Shown piece by piece: positions 39,620 through 53,231 of a stretch of 64,000 nt of DNA. Numbering within the stretch: the first letter of the stretch is position 1; each line of letters begins with the position of its first letter. Position numbers and translations under genes: made by a program. This DNA is from Tetrahymena thermophila SB210 (taxonomy: Eukaryota; Ciliophora; Oligohymenophorea; Hymenostomatida; Tetrahymenidae). The notes under the pieces were generated by a model. That model worked only from the letters and a program-made list of their open reading frames with translations, ran no database searches and was not told where the DNA came from. The stretch lies in the NCBI RefSeq assembly GCF_000189635.1, contig NW_002476414.1:143870-207869 (forward strand), given 5' to 3'.

Positions 39620-40574
39620 CTAATAGTTCTATAAAATGTTGTATACTTTATAAATTTGCTTTTTATAAGAATTTTTTATGCTCCTTTTAATTTGATAAAT
39701 TAATAATTAACTAACTAACTAACTAATTAATAAATTAATAATTGGTTTGATTTAAATGTATAATTAAGTGATTAAACCCAAATTCAAACATCTTTAGAAA
39801 ATGTATCCAATCTGTTACTAATTTACATTTTTGAAATGACTATTTTTAAATTCATTTGAAATAAAACTATTTAGTAAAAATTAAATAAATAAATGTTGTA
39901 TTTCTAAAGATTTTGTTTTATAATCATAGGTAGAATTTGGGTAACATATATATTTAGCAGATTTTTAAATTAATAACAAAATTAAAATAATTTTTAAATT
40001 TAGAGGATAAAAAAATTGAGTTGAAATAAAAAGAAATTACAATAGAAATATTTAAATTTTAAAAAACAATTAAATTTATTTTTTCATTAAACTTAATATT
40101 AAATAATTGATTGAGTTTATTTATACCCATTTTAGATTCTAACAAAAGAGCTAAAATTTTTAAAGCTTAATTCTTAATAAAGGAATAAAAATTATTGTTA
40201 TTTCTGTAAAATAAAATATTTTGAAAGTTTTAATCAAATAAAAGTGATAAATTATTCTAAATAGTTATTGAATGAGTTGCATTTTTAAGGATACTTTTTG
40301 ATTTGGATTAGATTTTGTAGATAAGATAACTAAATACATAAATAAATAAATGAAATTATGTATAAATGAATATATGCATACATACATAGTTGTTAAATAA
40401 ATTGAATTGATAAATTTTGAAACAAACATTGATTTATAATGAATGCTTTTAATTGAATCTTGAATTACTTAAAATTAAACTGTAATAACATTAATAATAA
40501 ATCCATATAAAAAGTTATATATTAGAAGTAGCAAATTATAAATAGATATATAGATAGATAGATAGTTTAATAAA
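39620..40574. other. Divergent intergenic region
   Basis: About 950 bp between a - strand gene and CFAP206 on the + strand. AT-rich with AACT and GATA short tandems near 39713 and 40546-40563. Promoters of both genes should lie here; no motif recognised. Confidence 0.55.
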
Positions 40575-43500
40575 ATGAATTAGCTAGAAGAAATAGTTAA
40601 ATATGTTATTTATAAGTGCAGAGAAAACAATCATCCAGTAACTGAAACGCTTGCCGCTTTTGTTACCTAAACGATTTACAATCCAAGTAAAGTATTGAAT
40701 AGAATAGATAATAGATTGATTTTAGTTTCATAAATGATTATAATCATCAATCATATTTACTGAAAAAATAAAAAATATTTTTTAAATCAAGAAACTGACA
40801 GATTCTACTTGGAAGATAAATTGACTGCCTCTCAAGTTGATGAACTCAAAGCAACTGTTCTTTAAAAATTATCTCAAATAGATAAGCCAAACATGAAGAC
40901 AATATAAATGCAAATATGTAATAAATTTATCAATTAATGCTATTAGCATCAAAAATAATAGTTTTGACTACAATCATAGTAAAATGAGTGATAACAATAA
41001 AGCTATTAAATGAATGCGAATATTATTTTAATTTAGATGGATTATTAAATAGTTTTTATTTGAAATATAGCTTATGACAGTGCTTACATTGAATCAGAAA
41101 TACAAAGATAGGAGAGAATAAAGAATTAAAGTATTGAAACTGGTAAGTTAACAGATGAAGTTGTTTCTCTTGAAATTAAAAATGCTAAAGATTTTGAAGG
41201 TCTCACCGTACTATTTAAGAAAATATTTAATTTTTTGCTTTACAAGAATAAAGAACTTATGTATGATGGAACTAATAAAACTGGTAATTAGGACTCTGAA
41301 AACTAAGCAACTTAATTTAACATTGAAAAGGAAGTTGCTGCAGGTCTTGAAAGTGTCATTCCAAGAGCAGCTCTTGGACCTTTTGTTTCTCTAAATCCAT
41401 CTGAAAAAGTGACTCAGTTAGTTGAATTATCTAATTTGGTTATTGGTATTCGTCTTTTCAACAAATGGATCCAAAAAGGTAAAACTCAAATAATAAATAA
41501 ATTGAATGGAATTTATTTATTTGTTAAACAAAATAATCAAGCAAACAAACAAGCAAATAAATAAATAAATTTTTCAAAAAGATATTCAAGAGTAAAATGA
41601 AATTTAAAAAAAATAAAAATGCAAATTTAAATTTTAAAGATTTTTATTTTTGTTTGAAGCCAAACAAATATTTAAAATGAATGCAAATAAATAAAAAGGA
41701 TTAATTTATTGGGCAAAAAAGAGGGAATTTAACAAATTGAATAATATTTAGAAAATAAAAAATGAAATTGATTATTTTGTAATTAAAAAGGTGGTATTGG
41801 CTTAGTTCCTTTCTAAGATTTACTTGAATATGAAGGAAGAGACTTAATTGAAAGAATTCGTTAAGAGGCATTTGAAGTAATTGAAAATTGTGATAACTAT
41901 ACTATATTCTTTTAGAATGTTGGTCCTGGAAAAATAAAAATAAGTGATGAACAATTTAAATAATATAAAGATGAATTAACATTTTTAAGATAATATCTTT
42001 CATATATTCTTTCAATTTAAGAAGACGTAGATATATCTGAAAATAGCGTTGATTCTAATTAAACAAGATATCTAAAAGAAATTAAAGATCTTGAAACACT
42101 TTTAAAGTAAAAGTCTTCAGCTCCTAAGGAGTAGGTATCAATAATATAAACCATATATATTGATCGAGAGATGTATTTTAAATTTTAAAATATAGGTCTA
42201 TCCCAAATTTGCTACTTTGGCTCAAGCTTATATTTAATTATTAGAAGAAAAGAAGCTTTGTTTAACAAGAGTTAAGTTATTCGAGTTACTCCAAGAAATG
42301 AGAAAAGGATTTAAGTTGACCCTACCCAGAAACTTAATTCTCACTGCAAAAAATATCAGCCAAGATCCATCTAATGAGGAATAAGTAGAAATTGAATATT
42401 CAGAAGACTGTGGTATCGAGCGTCTTCTTCCTAAAAATACTCCTGATTTTATGCAAACTCCTCTTGATTATTTAGGATTTTGCTTGTGGTCAATTGTAAA
42501 AAGAGATGGTTTATTGCTACCAGGTAAACCTGCTTTAGGTGTATTTAGGTAAAAATAAATATTTCAACTCAATTAAAAAAATCAAATTATTTTAGATTGA
42601 AATTTAATTAAATTTTTTTTTTAATTTTAATTACAAATAAACATTTAAATTTATTTTAAGAATTTTTGAATTATTTAGAAATTTTTGTTTAATTTAATAA
42701 AACAATAAAATAAATAAAATTCTAAAATAAAACTCAAAAAAATTGTTACTTAATTTGCTGATAAAAAATTTTAGTAATGGCAAAATAAATAAAAAATATT
42801 CTTAAATTTATTAGATAATAATTAAAATTTGCTTTTTTTTGAATTATAATGATAATTTTTGTGCTTAAATAATATTCAATTTAAACTAGAAAATTGAATG
42901 CTAAATTAAAATAATAAAAATAATTGCTTATGTGTTTTAAGCAGAAGATAGATCTAATATGTGTTTAAAATCAAAGTTATAAATTAATTATGAGATATTT
43001 TTACATTTATTTGGAACAAAAATTTATTTTAAAAATATTTAGATATAAGGATAAGAATTGCGTTTTCTCTGATGAAAAGAGCATAAATGAATTTTTAAGT
43101 GATCCTCAACAGTTTATTTAAGGTGTAATTAACTAATGCAGAAAGAATCCAGAATTAATTCACTTACTTAGAATGGATGATTCATTTAAAAACGTTAACT
43201 TGAACATCTATGTGTCTGGTTAAGAAGGAGGACACTAACTTTCTAATAAATTGATGGTAGATAAAGGTATTGAAACTCCTCTTCACTTTGTTGAAAAGAG
43301 ACTTGACCCTAACTACTGCTGGAACGAATGGGAACTCAGAAAAAAAGCTTTACAAATGGCTAATATTAGAAAAAGATAAACCAAAGCCTGCCAAACTATA
43401 TTATCAAACTTTAAGGTAGATTCAGAAGCTCAAACCTATCTCCCCAAAGATAACGAAACAAATACTGGTAAAACAGAGTGGGACATAAGAAAATTCGCAA

Positions 43501-43608
43501 TAGAGCAAGCCAAGAAAAAGGGTATAATTGCTGGTACAGATAGAGCTCCATATCCTATTCATCCTAGAAACTACATAACTGGATTAAGAGACAAAGACAC
43601 TAATTGAA
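40575..43608 (+). CDS. CFAP206: Cilia and flagella associated protein 206 (CFAP206/FAP206), frameshifted near the C terminus
   Basis: Six exons: 40575-40686, 40792-40917, 41071-41478, 41791-42134, 42196-42548, 43043-43608. Family landmarks occur in order: TETLAAFVTQTIYNP, MKTIQMQI, RAALGPFVSLNPSEKV, LVIGIRLFNKWIQKG, YLGFCLWSIVKRDGLLLPG, GKPALGVFRYKDKNCVFSD, YCWNEWELRKKALQMANIR and, at the end, NYITGLRDKD. FAP206 is an axonemal adaptor docking radial spoke RS2 and dynein c to the doublet microtubule, work done largely in Tetrahymena. The last landmark lies one frame off: an extra C around 43560-43561 (TATTCCATCC) separates ...DRAPYPI from HPRNYITGL. Without a shift, translation would run about 75 codons further into AT-rich sequence to a TGA near 43836. 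With it, the protein ends at TGA 43606-43608, about 635 aa, close to family length. Confidence 0.93.
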
Positions 43609-44783
43609 TTAATTTTATTTATTAGTTAAATTTACTTTAATATATTCCTTTCCAACTTTATATCAGATATAATTTATTACCTTGAATTAATTTTTATTAT
43701 AGACTAATCTATCTGTAATTATTTCAATTTAATTATTTTATTTAATCTAAAATGGATTTTTTAAAAATAAAAAGCATAAACAAATAAATAAATACAATTA
43801 AATTAAATTAAAAATTTTATATTTTGTTTATTTCTGAAATAATTAAAATTTATAAAAATACTTTATTGATATTTAATAATTCAAAATAAAAAACAAAATA
43901 TTTTATTTTGAATTATTAAATTTTTATTTTAGAAGTACTAATTAATATTTATTTTGCTTAAAAGGTTTATTTTACTTTAGCTAAAACTGTTTTTCTTATA
44001 TAAATAAAAGTTAAAATCATGTGAAATATGGATAAAATAAACAATTAAAAATAAATCATTTAGTTTATGTTTTATTTAATACATATTTTTTGTATAGGTG
44101 AAATATTAATAGCTAAAAGGGTATTTTGGAAGAGTAAAAAGTTTTAAATTGAAAATAAATAGTTAATTTTATTAATGAACTCTTAAAATTACTTCAGAAT
44201 TTTATAATCAGTATTAAAATCATGCAAAAAATAAATAGCAAAACTAAGATATTCAGATTGATTTAATAAATGTTAAATTTAATATATTTTTTAATGAAAA
44301 ATAAATGGCTAAGATGGAATTATTAAAACTGTAATCATAATGTTTAGCTTTATAAAATATATATATAACAATAATATAAAATTACATACATATAAGATTT
44401 ATAAATAATTGATTAGAATTAAATACTTTATCTGTGTATTAAAATATATTATTTAAATTTAGAAATAAAATACAAATAATATTTATTTAACTATAAAAGC
44501 TATAATAAGAAACAATAAATAATCATACTATTGTGTAATTAATAGATTAATATTATATGAAGTTTTTTTTTCTTTTTTGATAATAATAGTAAAAAACCAT
44601 TCACTTCACTTATTATAATAAAGGAATTAAAGAGATAAAATTAAATTAATAAATTATTGTAATTTTGAGAGATATATAAATATTTAAGGTTGAAGTAATT
44701 TATTATAAATATACTAATTAATTTGCATAGAGCATATCTAGTACAAAAATATTAAATTTTAATTTTTTAATAACTAATTTTTC
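43609..44783. other. Convergent intergenic region
   Basis: About 1.2 kb between the 3' ends of CFAP206 (+) and the docking-complex gene (-). Very AT-rich; no coding segment or structured element recognised. Confidence 0.6.
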
Positions 44784-45136
44784 TCATCTTTTAATAATTC
44801 TTTTTTTATTTTTAAGAGTGTCTTATACTTATTTCTGAAATTCTTCTACTCTAAACATTTATTTTTCTTTTTCAGCATCCTCAGCTTTTATCTTATATGC
44901 ATCAACTAAAATTAAATAAAACAAAATAAAATTTAATTAATTACTTTTAAAAAAATTAAAAATTTCATTAAAAAAATAAATAATTTATTTATTTGTATAC
45001 GCATTCCAATTAAATCTTAATCAAGAGGCTTTCCTCCAATGTTAGAAAGAGATAAATAAGACTCTTCTGCATATTTTTGTTTTCTTTAATCTGAGTACTG
45101 TTTTGTATTAAAAATAAAGTGATATTAAGAAAATAA

Positions 45137-45171
<35 letters not shown>

Positions 45172-47087
45172 AAATTCAAACAAATTTATTTAAAAATAGA
45201 TTTGAAAGATATTTATTGATAGTTTTTGAATAAAATTACTCCTTGTTTTCCATTATTGAATGCTTGATTTTATAATTGAAGTAAATCGTTAGTTCTTTTT
45301 TCTAAAATAGCCAAATATTAAATAATATTGCTTTCATCTATATCTTTGTAGTTAAATGGACCATATTCTTCTCCTAGTTCCCTAGTATATTCTTCAGAAT
45401 CACATCCAATTTTTTCGAAGACGACAGGAATTTACATTTTTAATTAATTAATATATAGCATCAAACATTTATGTTCCATTTCTTAAGACTATCTTTTTCT
45501 CTTTATAATTTCTATTTATTTCTTTTTATTTTAAAGATAATTAGTTAGAATATATTTTTATTAATAATGATGCTAAAAATTCTTAATAAATTTAAAGATT
45601 TTTACCTAAATGTCGAAACACTTTTAAACTTTTGGATCTTATTTGATTTGCTCAGGAAGTTTTTTGTATTTTTCAATTTCATCTTCAATTTCTTTCTTTT
45701 ACTTTTCAAGCTATTCGCTTTCATCTCTAAGGGAGTTGATATATTAATAAATTGCATTCTTTTTATCTTCGTAATCTGCAAATGTATTTATGATTCTTCT
45801 TAAATATTCTTATTCTATTTGGTTTCTCTTTTTCTTATCTTCACTTTTAAAATCTACTTTTTCATTAAGACAAGATTCTACTAATAATGACAAGACTTCG
45901 TCATACTTATCTAATTCTTATTTTATTTATTCAAGATTGTGACCTCCATCTCCTCTTTTATCATTTTTTTTATTCCCTTTACCAACTCCATGTTTTTCCA
46001 TTAAAGCATCTTAAAATCCCTAAGTATGACTCTTAAAGAAATCACTTCCACTTTTCGACCACTTTTTTTTACAAATTTTTTAATAAAAAAGTTAAAAATC
46101 GCTAAAAAAGTGTCTATAAATAATTATTTAGAAATATTAATTGAATAAAGCTTATTTGAAATGATTATTTATTACTGGTGATTGAGATTTCATTACAGAG
46201 CCATCAGCTCCTTTAATTCCAAACTTTTCTCTCTTTCTTTGGTCACGGTTTTCATCACCCAAAACATGATAAACACTCTGAAATTCTTTTTCGTATCTTT
46301 TCTTTTACAATTAATACTCTGACTAATGCTTGTAGAGAGTTTTGGCTCCTTCTTCAAACATTTTATCTTGGTTTCTAGCATTTTCAGACTGATCTGTAAC
46401 GCTTTTTTTGGCATCTTAAATTCTTTTGCTAAGAATTTCTATTGAATTAGTAAATTAATAGTTTAAAACAAAATTTAAATTATAAATTCAAGTTTTATTG
46501 ATCAATTGATTTAATAAAACACATTTTTACTTTAGATTTGTTTGTAAAGGTTGATTTCTCTTCTTAATTTGTTAATATCTTCTTTCAAATCTCTATTTTA
46601 TGAATCAGCATAATTGTATTTATTTCTAATATTATCGATTTTAAGATGCATAGCTTTCATTTTTTTCTCTAAACGAATAGGGTTGTCGTCCTTTGGACTT
46701 CTCTTTTTTTCCATAATTTCTTTTCTCTTTTCCTCAAGGCGAATGCTAGCTTCCTTAATTTCTTCATTCAATTATTCCTTATAATTAAATAAGAATATAA
46801 ATTAATTGACTGATTATTTAAGTTACTAACATAGATTGTCAAAATCTAAATAACTTTAATATTTATTTTATCATAAACAAAAGAAATCAATCAATTAATC
46901 AATATATAGATAGATTCTTTCTCATTTTATGTCATTCCAATACAAAATTATTTCATTATCCCATAAAATTGCAAATTAATATTTTAATTACAAGTCTATC
47001 TCTTTCTATTTCCTTTTTTTGGCAATAAGTTTGTCCTGTTTCTTAAAGTTTTGCGATCTTTGAGTACATCATTGGATTGTTTATCAT
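44784..47087 (-). CDS. Outer dynein arm docking complex coiled-coil protein (ODA1/CCDC114/CCDC63 family)
   Basis: Seven exons: 46992-47087, 46531-46777, 46176-46438, 45606-46061, 45240-45488, 45001-45097, 44784-44905 (1530 nt, 509 aa), every junction GT...AG and in phase. The protein is mostly coiled coil. Family-like segments are NPIRLEKKMKAMHLKIDNI followed by LKEDINKLRREINLYKQI (compare the ODA1/CCDC63 'LExRLdka..kfN...LR..Id.LRrER..f.qi' block), TFADYEDKKNAIYQYINSL followed by RDESEQLEKQKKEIEDEI (the '...FxLFNYVNE.N.E.E.L...I' block), and MQIPVVFEKIGCD then ESNIIQYLAILEKRTNDLL. These proteins anchor outer dynein arms on axonemal doublets. Which paralogue (DC2-type or the CCDC63 branch) cannot be decided by eye. 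It lies convergent with CFAP206. Confidence 0.8.
45134..45171. repeat. (AATA)n simple repeat
   Basis: AAATA/AATA tandem tract in an intron of the docking-complex gene. Confidence 0.9.
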
Positions 47088-48766
47088 AGAGGATTAAAAT
47101 TTGGAATCGCCAAGCTAATTTTTAAAAAAACAGTTATTGAAATAAACAAAATGGTAAAAATTGTAATGAGTTTTATTTAAAATTGTAGATTAAGTTAAAA
47201 ATTCTTTACTGTATTTTCCCTTTTTGTGGTTTTTAGCTCAGCTAATGATCTATTAGTTATTTAAAATTTAAATCATAGTAAAAGCAACAATTTACAATAA
47301 TGAAAATAAAAAATTACCTCTACTTATCAGTTAACTTCATAATAAATCTTTATTATAATTTTATTTAGTGAGGTATCTAATTGCTTTAGATATATTTAAT
47401 TTCTATTTTAACTACCTACTATTATAATTTATTTTACAGTCTTTGTAGAGCTTATTTGTTAGCTAACAATCTTTTTTGATATCCTTAAAAAATCTAAATA
47501 TGATATTAATGCTAATTAATTACTAATATTTAATTAACAAAACCTTTGAATTTCTTTTGTAAGTTTCTTTTTTTGCAAAGATAATTTAAAGAAAAATTTA
47601 GTTTAAGATTGACTTTATAAATTACTAAATGAAAAATAGTTTATAAAGTTATAAAATTTTACTATGTTTAATAAAACATAACACACATAATATTTCAAAT
47701 TTATTCTACTTTGTTAAATATTTTAAAATAATTTTTCATCCAAATTAATAATTTAATTTCTTTTATTTATTAACTTTTTTGAACCACCATTAATTAATTA
47801 ATTTAAAGGTAATTTTTTAATTTTAAATTAGTTTAAATAATAAATTTGTTTATCAATTAATAAATCAATTTATTAATGTTCTTTTAGTTTTAAATTTAAA
47901 TGATTTCTTTAATAATAAGCTATGTAAAAACATTGTATTTATTTCTAATCATTATATTTATTTTTAGCTAAATTCTATTAAATGTGTTGATTTAAACTTA
48001 TAAAATGTGTTTAAATAATGATAAATCTAAAGTAAATTTGATAACACTAATTGAAAATCGTGTTGTTTTCTTTTGATATTTATACTGAATTAATAAATTT
48101 AGCAGCTATTTATATAAATTTAAAAGCCAACAAAATTGCATAAAACAAATATTAATTTAAAAAACCTATGAAAAAATTTGTGTTTTTTAAGTTTTGAAAC
48201 AATCAATTAATTTAGTAGTATCAATATTTATTTATTTACTTATAAGAATCAAAAATTATATATTTTAACAATGAAAAAAACAAATGCCACATAAATTAGA
48301 ATGAAACAATTGATTAATATAGCAATCATTAAATGAATGAATATACTAATAATATATGATATTATAGAGCTGAAAGTTAGTTAAATATTAATCATTAATT
48401 CATTCATTTAATTATATATGAGTGTATGTATGTATTTATTTATTAGTCATTTCAGAAGGAAAGAAACTAAGATAGTTATTTAATTAATTGATTAATAATA
48501 ATAAAGGGAGCTGATTCTTTGAATATTTATAACTTAGATTTTAATAAAAATAACTACAATAACAATAATAAAATATTGCGATTAAAGAAAGAACGGGATT
48601 GTATTTAGGATAAAGAGATTTAATTTTTATTTGAATAAAGTTATAGAAAGCGTATTTATTGCTAATAATATTACAAGCTTGGTTAGATAGATAGTGTTAT
48701 AAAATATTTTTAAACTCAAACAAATAATTTACAATTTGATAATATTTAATATATTATTAAGATAAT
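47088..48766. other. Divergent intergenic region
   Basis: About 1.7 kb between the docking-complex gene (-) and the FAM227-like gene (+). An ORF overlapping the start of the latter in another frame (about 48515-48840) is open but looks like a by-product of the TGA-only code. Nothing else recognised. Confidence 0.55.
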
Positions 48767-50344
48767 ATGGATTCGCAATTTAACAAATAAGGGAATATTG
48801 GTAGCAGCAGATAGATTATTTAATCTAATTTGAATATTGGAGGATCTGCTAATATTAATAATTTATTTAAAACACCTGGTGTTGGGGATGAAAACATGCA
48901 GGGAATGAATTTTTAGAAAGAAAACGGAGATGCTTTCATCACTGATCCAGCTATGATGGAGAAGAACTAATACAAAGATTTAGCTCGTTTAGGATTCTAA
49001 AAGAAAAAAGGACATATTTATAAAATTGAAGAGGCTGAGTTACCAACAAACTTTAACAGTATGTACACACCTCTTCCAGTTTAGGTGGAGTTTAAGCGTA
49101 TAATTTCAAATATAATGAATGCTCGACACATCAAAAAATAAGAGGAGTGGGGCAAAGACGGAATTACAGATTAAAATAATATAAACTATTAGCAAGCCCA
49201 ATAATTTAATAACAATTAAACTTATTAAATGAATTCTGATGGAACTTTTAAAAAAGTTAAAAGGAGAGAAACAGAATATGATAAGTGGTTGAGATATTTA
49301 TCTTTGGAGGAGAATGTAGCTATTGTAAGTGATTCTTTCTGGTACGCCATTAGCAAATTCTAAGAGAAAAGACTCAGTAAATTGCTAACTCCTGACGAGT
49401 TTAAAATAGAAGAAAAGAAATTCAAACAAATACAAGAAAGACTGCTAAATAGGATAGCTAGAAACTATGTCAACATTTTACTGTCTATTGAAAATAAGAA
49501 TGATAACAACACATTTTTTAAGAAATATTTTGATATTATTGCTTAAGCAGTTTTTTACTCATTTTTCTATGCATTCCCAAAAAGTAGAAGTGAATTCGGA
49601 AATGAATTGAAGAGTGATTTGATTAATGAGTTTTCCTATCTTTTTACAGGTATTTAGATCACTAATAGCTAAAAGTATTGGAGTTAGTGGAATTTGGATT
49701 TGGGAGCAGGTAATATCCTTGCAGAAGATAAAAAGGCAAAATAGAGTATCACATCTCATCACCATGGATAACACAGTCACCAAGTTACTAACACTGGAGG
49801 TACTCATGGAGTGACACAGAGTGCTATGCAAACAGGCTCAAATACTGCAGGCAAGACTAATTCGTTTAAGGAATCAAAATCTGATTCTCTAGCTCTTCCT
49901 TCTATCGGCAAAGAACTATCAAATACAAGAAATAAAAGGGTGTTAATGCCTATAAAATTCTCGCCTATCTTAGATAAGTATATCCACTCTTACAATTATC
50001 AAACAAAAAACTATGTCACAGGATTCAAAATGAAATTTACATAATATGATGCAAACAAAGAAGTAGTTGAATAAAAATTTAAATCTTATCTTGACTTAGC
50101 TGAAAAAATCAAGGAGAGGTCAGATGAAATGATCATTTAAAATAATATATCTACAAAAAAGATGAAAGATGAAATTAAGAAACTTAAGAATGAAACCATC
50201 AAGCATCACAGACGTCTAGAAAAAAGAAAACAAGAAGAACTAGAACGTGGTGCTCACGAATATGCCAACTATTTAGTATCCATGTTAGACGCCGGGCTAG
50301 CTAGAGGAAATATAGGTGTTATAAACTAAAATCCTTTATCTTGA
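48767..50344 (+). CDS. FAM227-like protein
   Basis: Single exon, 526 codons, ATG 48767 and TGA 50342-50344. After a disordered Gln/Asn-rich start (MDSQFNKQGNIGSSRQ...), residues about 185-310 carry the pattern of the FAM227 (FWWh) family: SDSFWYAISKF, LLNRIARNYVNILLSI, FFKKYFDIIAQAVFYSFFY, AFPKSRSEF and a following NEFSYLFTGIQITN...YWSQWNLD. The C-terminal part has a Ser/Thr/His-rich linker, KRVLMPIKFSPILDKYI, and a charged coiled coil (KKMKDEIKKLKNETIKHHR) ending in a short tail. FAM227 proteins are found in ciliated organisms and testis, and have been linked to sperm/axonemal structures; molecular function is not established. The position beside two axonemal genes fits a ciliary role, but that is inference. 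Confidence 0.7.
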
Positions 50345-51473
50345 TTTATTTATATCTTTCTTTCTTCTGCTTATTAAAATGTATTGACAAAATTTAAAAA
50401 CCAGTAAAATCTATGAAAGTAGGTTAATAAATTTTATAAAATTATTTTCCAAGATTAATGTTTAGAAATTAATATATCATTCATTCATTATCCTAAAAAA
50501 TACAATTTCCATTTACTTTTTATTCAAGCTGTTTATTGATAAAAAATAATAAATAAATTTTTATGATTTAAATAATTTTATTAATAATGATTATTCTAAT
50601 TTTTAATATTTTAAAAATAAATTTTAATTCACTTTAAAGAAAAATATTTTCTTTAAAACTGTTTTAATACCTAGATTTTGCATGTAAATTAATTATTTCA
50701 AAAATATTTTATAAAAATTGATAATTTGAGTTGCTGAAAAAATTTTAATTTCTTAATTTCATCATTACATAAATTAAATAATCTTATTTTATATTAAAAA
50801 TTAATTTTATTCATATTGCTAAATAAAAACTGAAAATTAGCTTTTATATATATAAATTATTTTAAAATATTTCTTAGTTTTTAGATTTATTTAGAATCAC
50901 AATTAATTTTTTAATTAAATTTTCACATAAAAATATAATTTTATCATTTAAATAATATGAAAAAATGAGTTTAAATAATAAAAATTAGTTTATTTAAAAT
51001 ATTTAAGTATTATTTATAATTATAAGATGAATTAATTGTATTTATATTTAAAAATTTTAAATTTACTTGTTGTGTGAAATAATTTATTTATAATGATGGA
51101 TGAAGCAAATATCTTGTTTTTAAAAATTAAATAATAATAATAATAATAATAATGGTGAATGTTCCTGATGATATATGTATTTGTTTATATGATGATTTGC
51201 TCATTTTTCTATTTATTAAGTATTACAAGGGCTAAAAATATTGAAAAATCTGTCAAATAAATAATATAATGAAATGAATGAATGAGTGACTAAGTGCTTG
51301 TTTTTTTTACTATTGTCTAAGCAATGTATTTTGCAAAAGCAAATGATAATTAAATTAAGATTATATCTATTTGTATATCTCCTTTAATTTTTCAAAGTAG
51401 AAAAAATAAATTAACTAAATAAACAACCAAAAAATTATATAGAGCTACTTAATAAATAAATAAAGCAACAAAA
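50345..51473. other. Intergenic region
   Basis: About 1.1 kb of AT-rich spacer between two + strand genes, with an AAT-rich trinucleotide run at about 51129-51151. No gene recognised. Confidence 0.6.
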
Positions 51474-52046
51474 ATGTCCGATAGTGATTCAGATATGGTT
51501 GAGGAAGTTTCATTTTCCACAGCCAAAAAAAACATTATTTCAGGCTAAAAGTAACTAAAGTAAGCAACCTTAGCAGTCGCTCCCAAGAAAAAGAGAGTAA
51601 GAAGAAGAAATGAGTTGAGTGATGATGACGAAAATGATAAAAAGCAATTAAAAGGTACAAATAAATAGTAACAGAGTGAGAAATAGCTTAATAATAAATC
51701 TACTAATAGCCAGCCCTAATCCTTAAATGCAAAAGTAGACCAAAACCTACTTAATTTGATTAATGAAGAACTGCCTACTAAAAAAATTAAATAAATTGAA
51801 GGCAAATTCAAAGTTGTTGAGCGCTCTGAAAATAAGATTGATAAAATTGAACCTAAGAAATTAACAATTCAATCTGAAGTATATACTGCCAAAAAGGACT
51901 TAGGCCAAGGAATTAAAGTTGTATTTTAAAAGTCAGTCAAGCAATAAACTGCTGTAAATAGTTCTGCCACTAATTTCTTATAAAACCGTCTGAATTTATC
52001 TAGTGCAAAAAGATAGCCTATATCAAGAATTATTGGAACAAAGTGA
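51474..52046 (+). CDS. Small basic, probably nuclear protein, 190 aa
   Basis: Single exon of 191 codons, ATG 51474 and TGA 52044-52046. The N terminus is acidic and serine-rich (MSDSDSDMVEEVSFSTAKK), followed by a strong basic cluster (APKKKRVRRRNELSDDDEND) that would serve as a nuclear/nucleolar localisation signal. The C terminus (SSATNFLQNRLNLSSAKRQ then PISRIIGTK) is basic and likely helical. The acidic start, basic patch and terminal FLxxRL-type helix are loosely reminiscent of small nucleolar proteins such as NOL7, but the match is too weak to name. Confidence 0.72.
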
Positions 52047-53231
52047 TTATTATCTATTAACTAGCAAGATTAATGAAAAATAAATAAATAAATCAACAAT
52101 CATAGCTTATAAATAAATAAATAAATAAACTAAAATAAAATTAATTCTATAATAAAAATCACACTTAATAAATTAAATGTAAATGAGTAAATAAGTAAGT
52201 ATCTAATTAAGTAAACAAGTAATTAATTAAATAAATAAATAAACTAGCAATTTAGTAAGTAGATCTTACTATTAATTAAACAAGTTTAATTCCATATGAA
52301 TGAGATGTGTGAGTTATTTCATTGATATGCTTTTTATTGCTCTTTTTTAATAATGATTTTATACATACTCTACTTGTCTATGTATCTATTTGTTTTTTTT
52401 ATATAATGTGCTTCAAAATACAAATAAATATACTTTTTACTTTAAAAATTCTAATAATCAATCAACCTGTTGGGAATTAATGCTGTTTGTCACATTTTAA
52501 CATTCATAAAGAAGATAAATTGATATACAATTTATTAGTAAAAGTACATTATTATTAATATTATACTTATAACACGAATTAAGTCTTTCAAGATATATTA
52601 AAATATATTTTTATATTTATTAATTTAATTATTATTTTTTTTGATATAAAAAGAGGGATTTTACATAATTCTAGTTAGTATGATTTCAGTCACCCATTTT
52701 TTATATCAGTTCCAAAACTATAGTGTCTATAAAAAATTTTGCTTGATCAAACCACCCTTTAAGGAACTAAATAAAATTTCTATTTGGAGGGATGTACCAA
52801 ATATTTGTTCTGAATAAATTCAAAAAACTAACTTGAAAATGAAAAAATGAATATTTATTCTTAAATTTTAAAGTGTTTTAATTATTTTGCAACAAAAACC
52901 ACTAATTGACTTCTTTATTTTCTTTATTATAATATTTTTAGTGTTCCTAGAAAATATCAAATGAAAATAAAAATATTTTTATCTTTTTAAAATGAATAGC
53001 GTTCAGTTTTTGGTTTACAACATATTCAACCTATCCCTAATATTTTATTGTACTATATATCTAAAATACAAAACTAAATCGAATGAATGAATTATTATTT
53101 AAACTAATTTGGATTAAAGATAAAATATACTAATATTATATATACATACATGATATTAATTTATGTATTGATACTTGTGTACATACTTAATAATAAATAA
53201 GTATTTGTTTTAAAAAGTTAATAATGTAATT
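52047..53231. other. Convergent intergenic region
   Basis: About 1.2 kb between a + strand and a - strand gene, AT-rich with AATA tandems near 52080-52250. The part from 52817 onward is the 3' flank of the membrane-protein gene and belongs to the segmental duplication. Confidence 0.55.

Noticed and set aside
46193-46414. - strand ORF starting MPKKALQISLKMLETKI
   Set aside because: Out of frame with the coiled-coil exon (46176-46438), whose frame joins in phase to both neighbours.
48515-48840. Open frame upstream of and overlapping the FAM227-like start
   Set aside because: Different frame from the real gene, no ATG in a convincing context, and expected by chance with TGA as the only stop.
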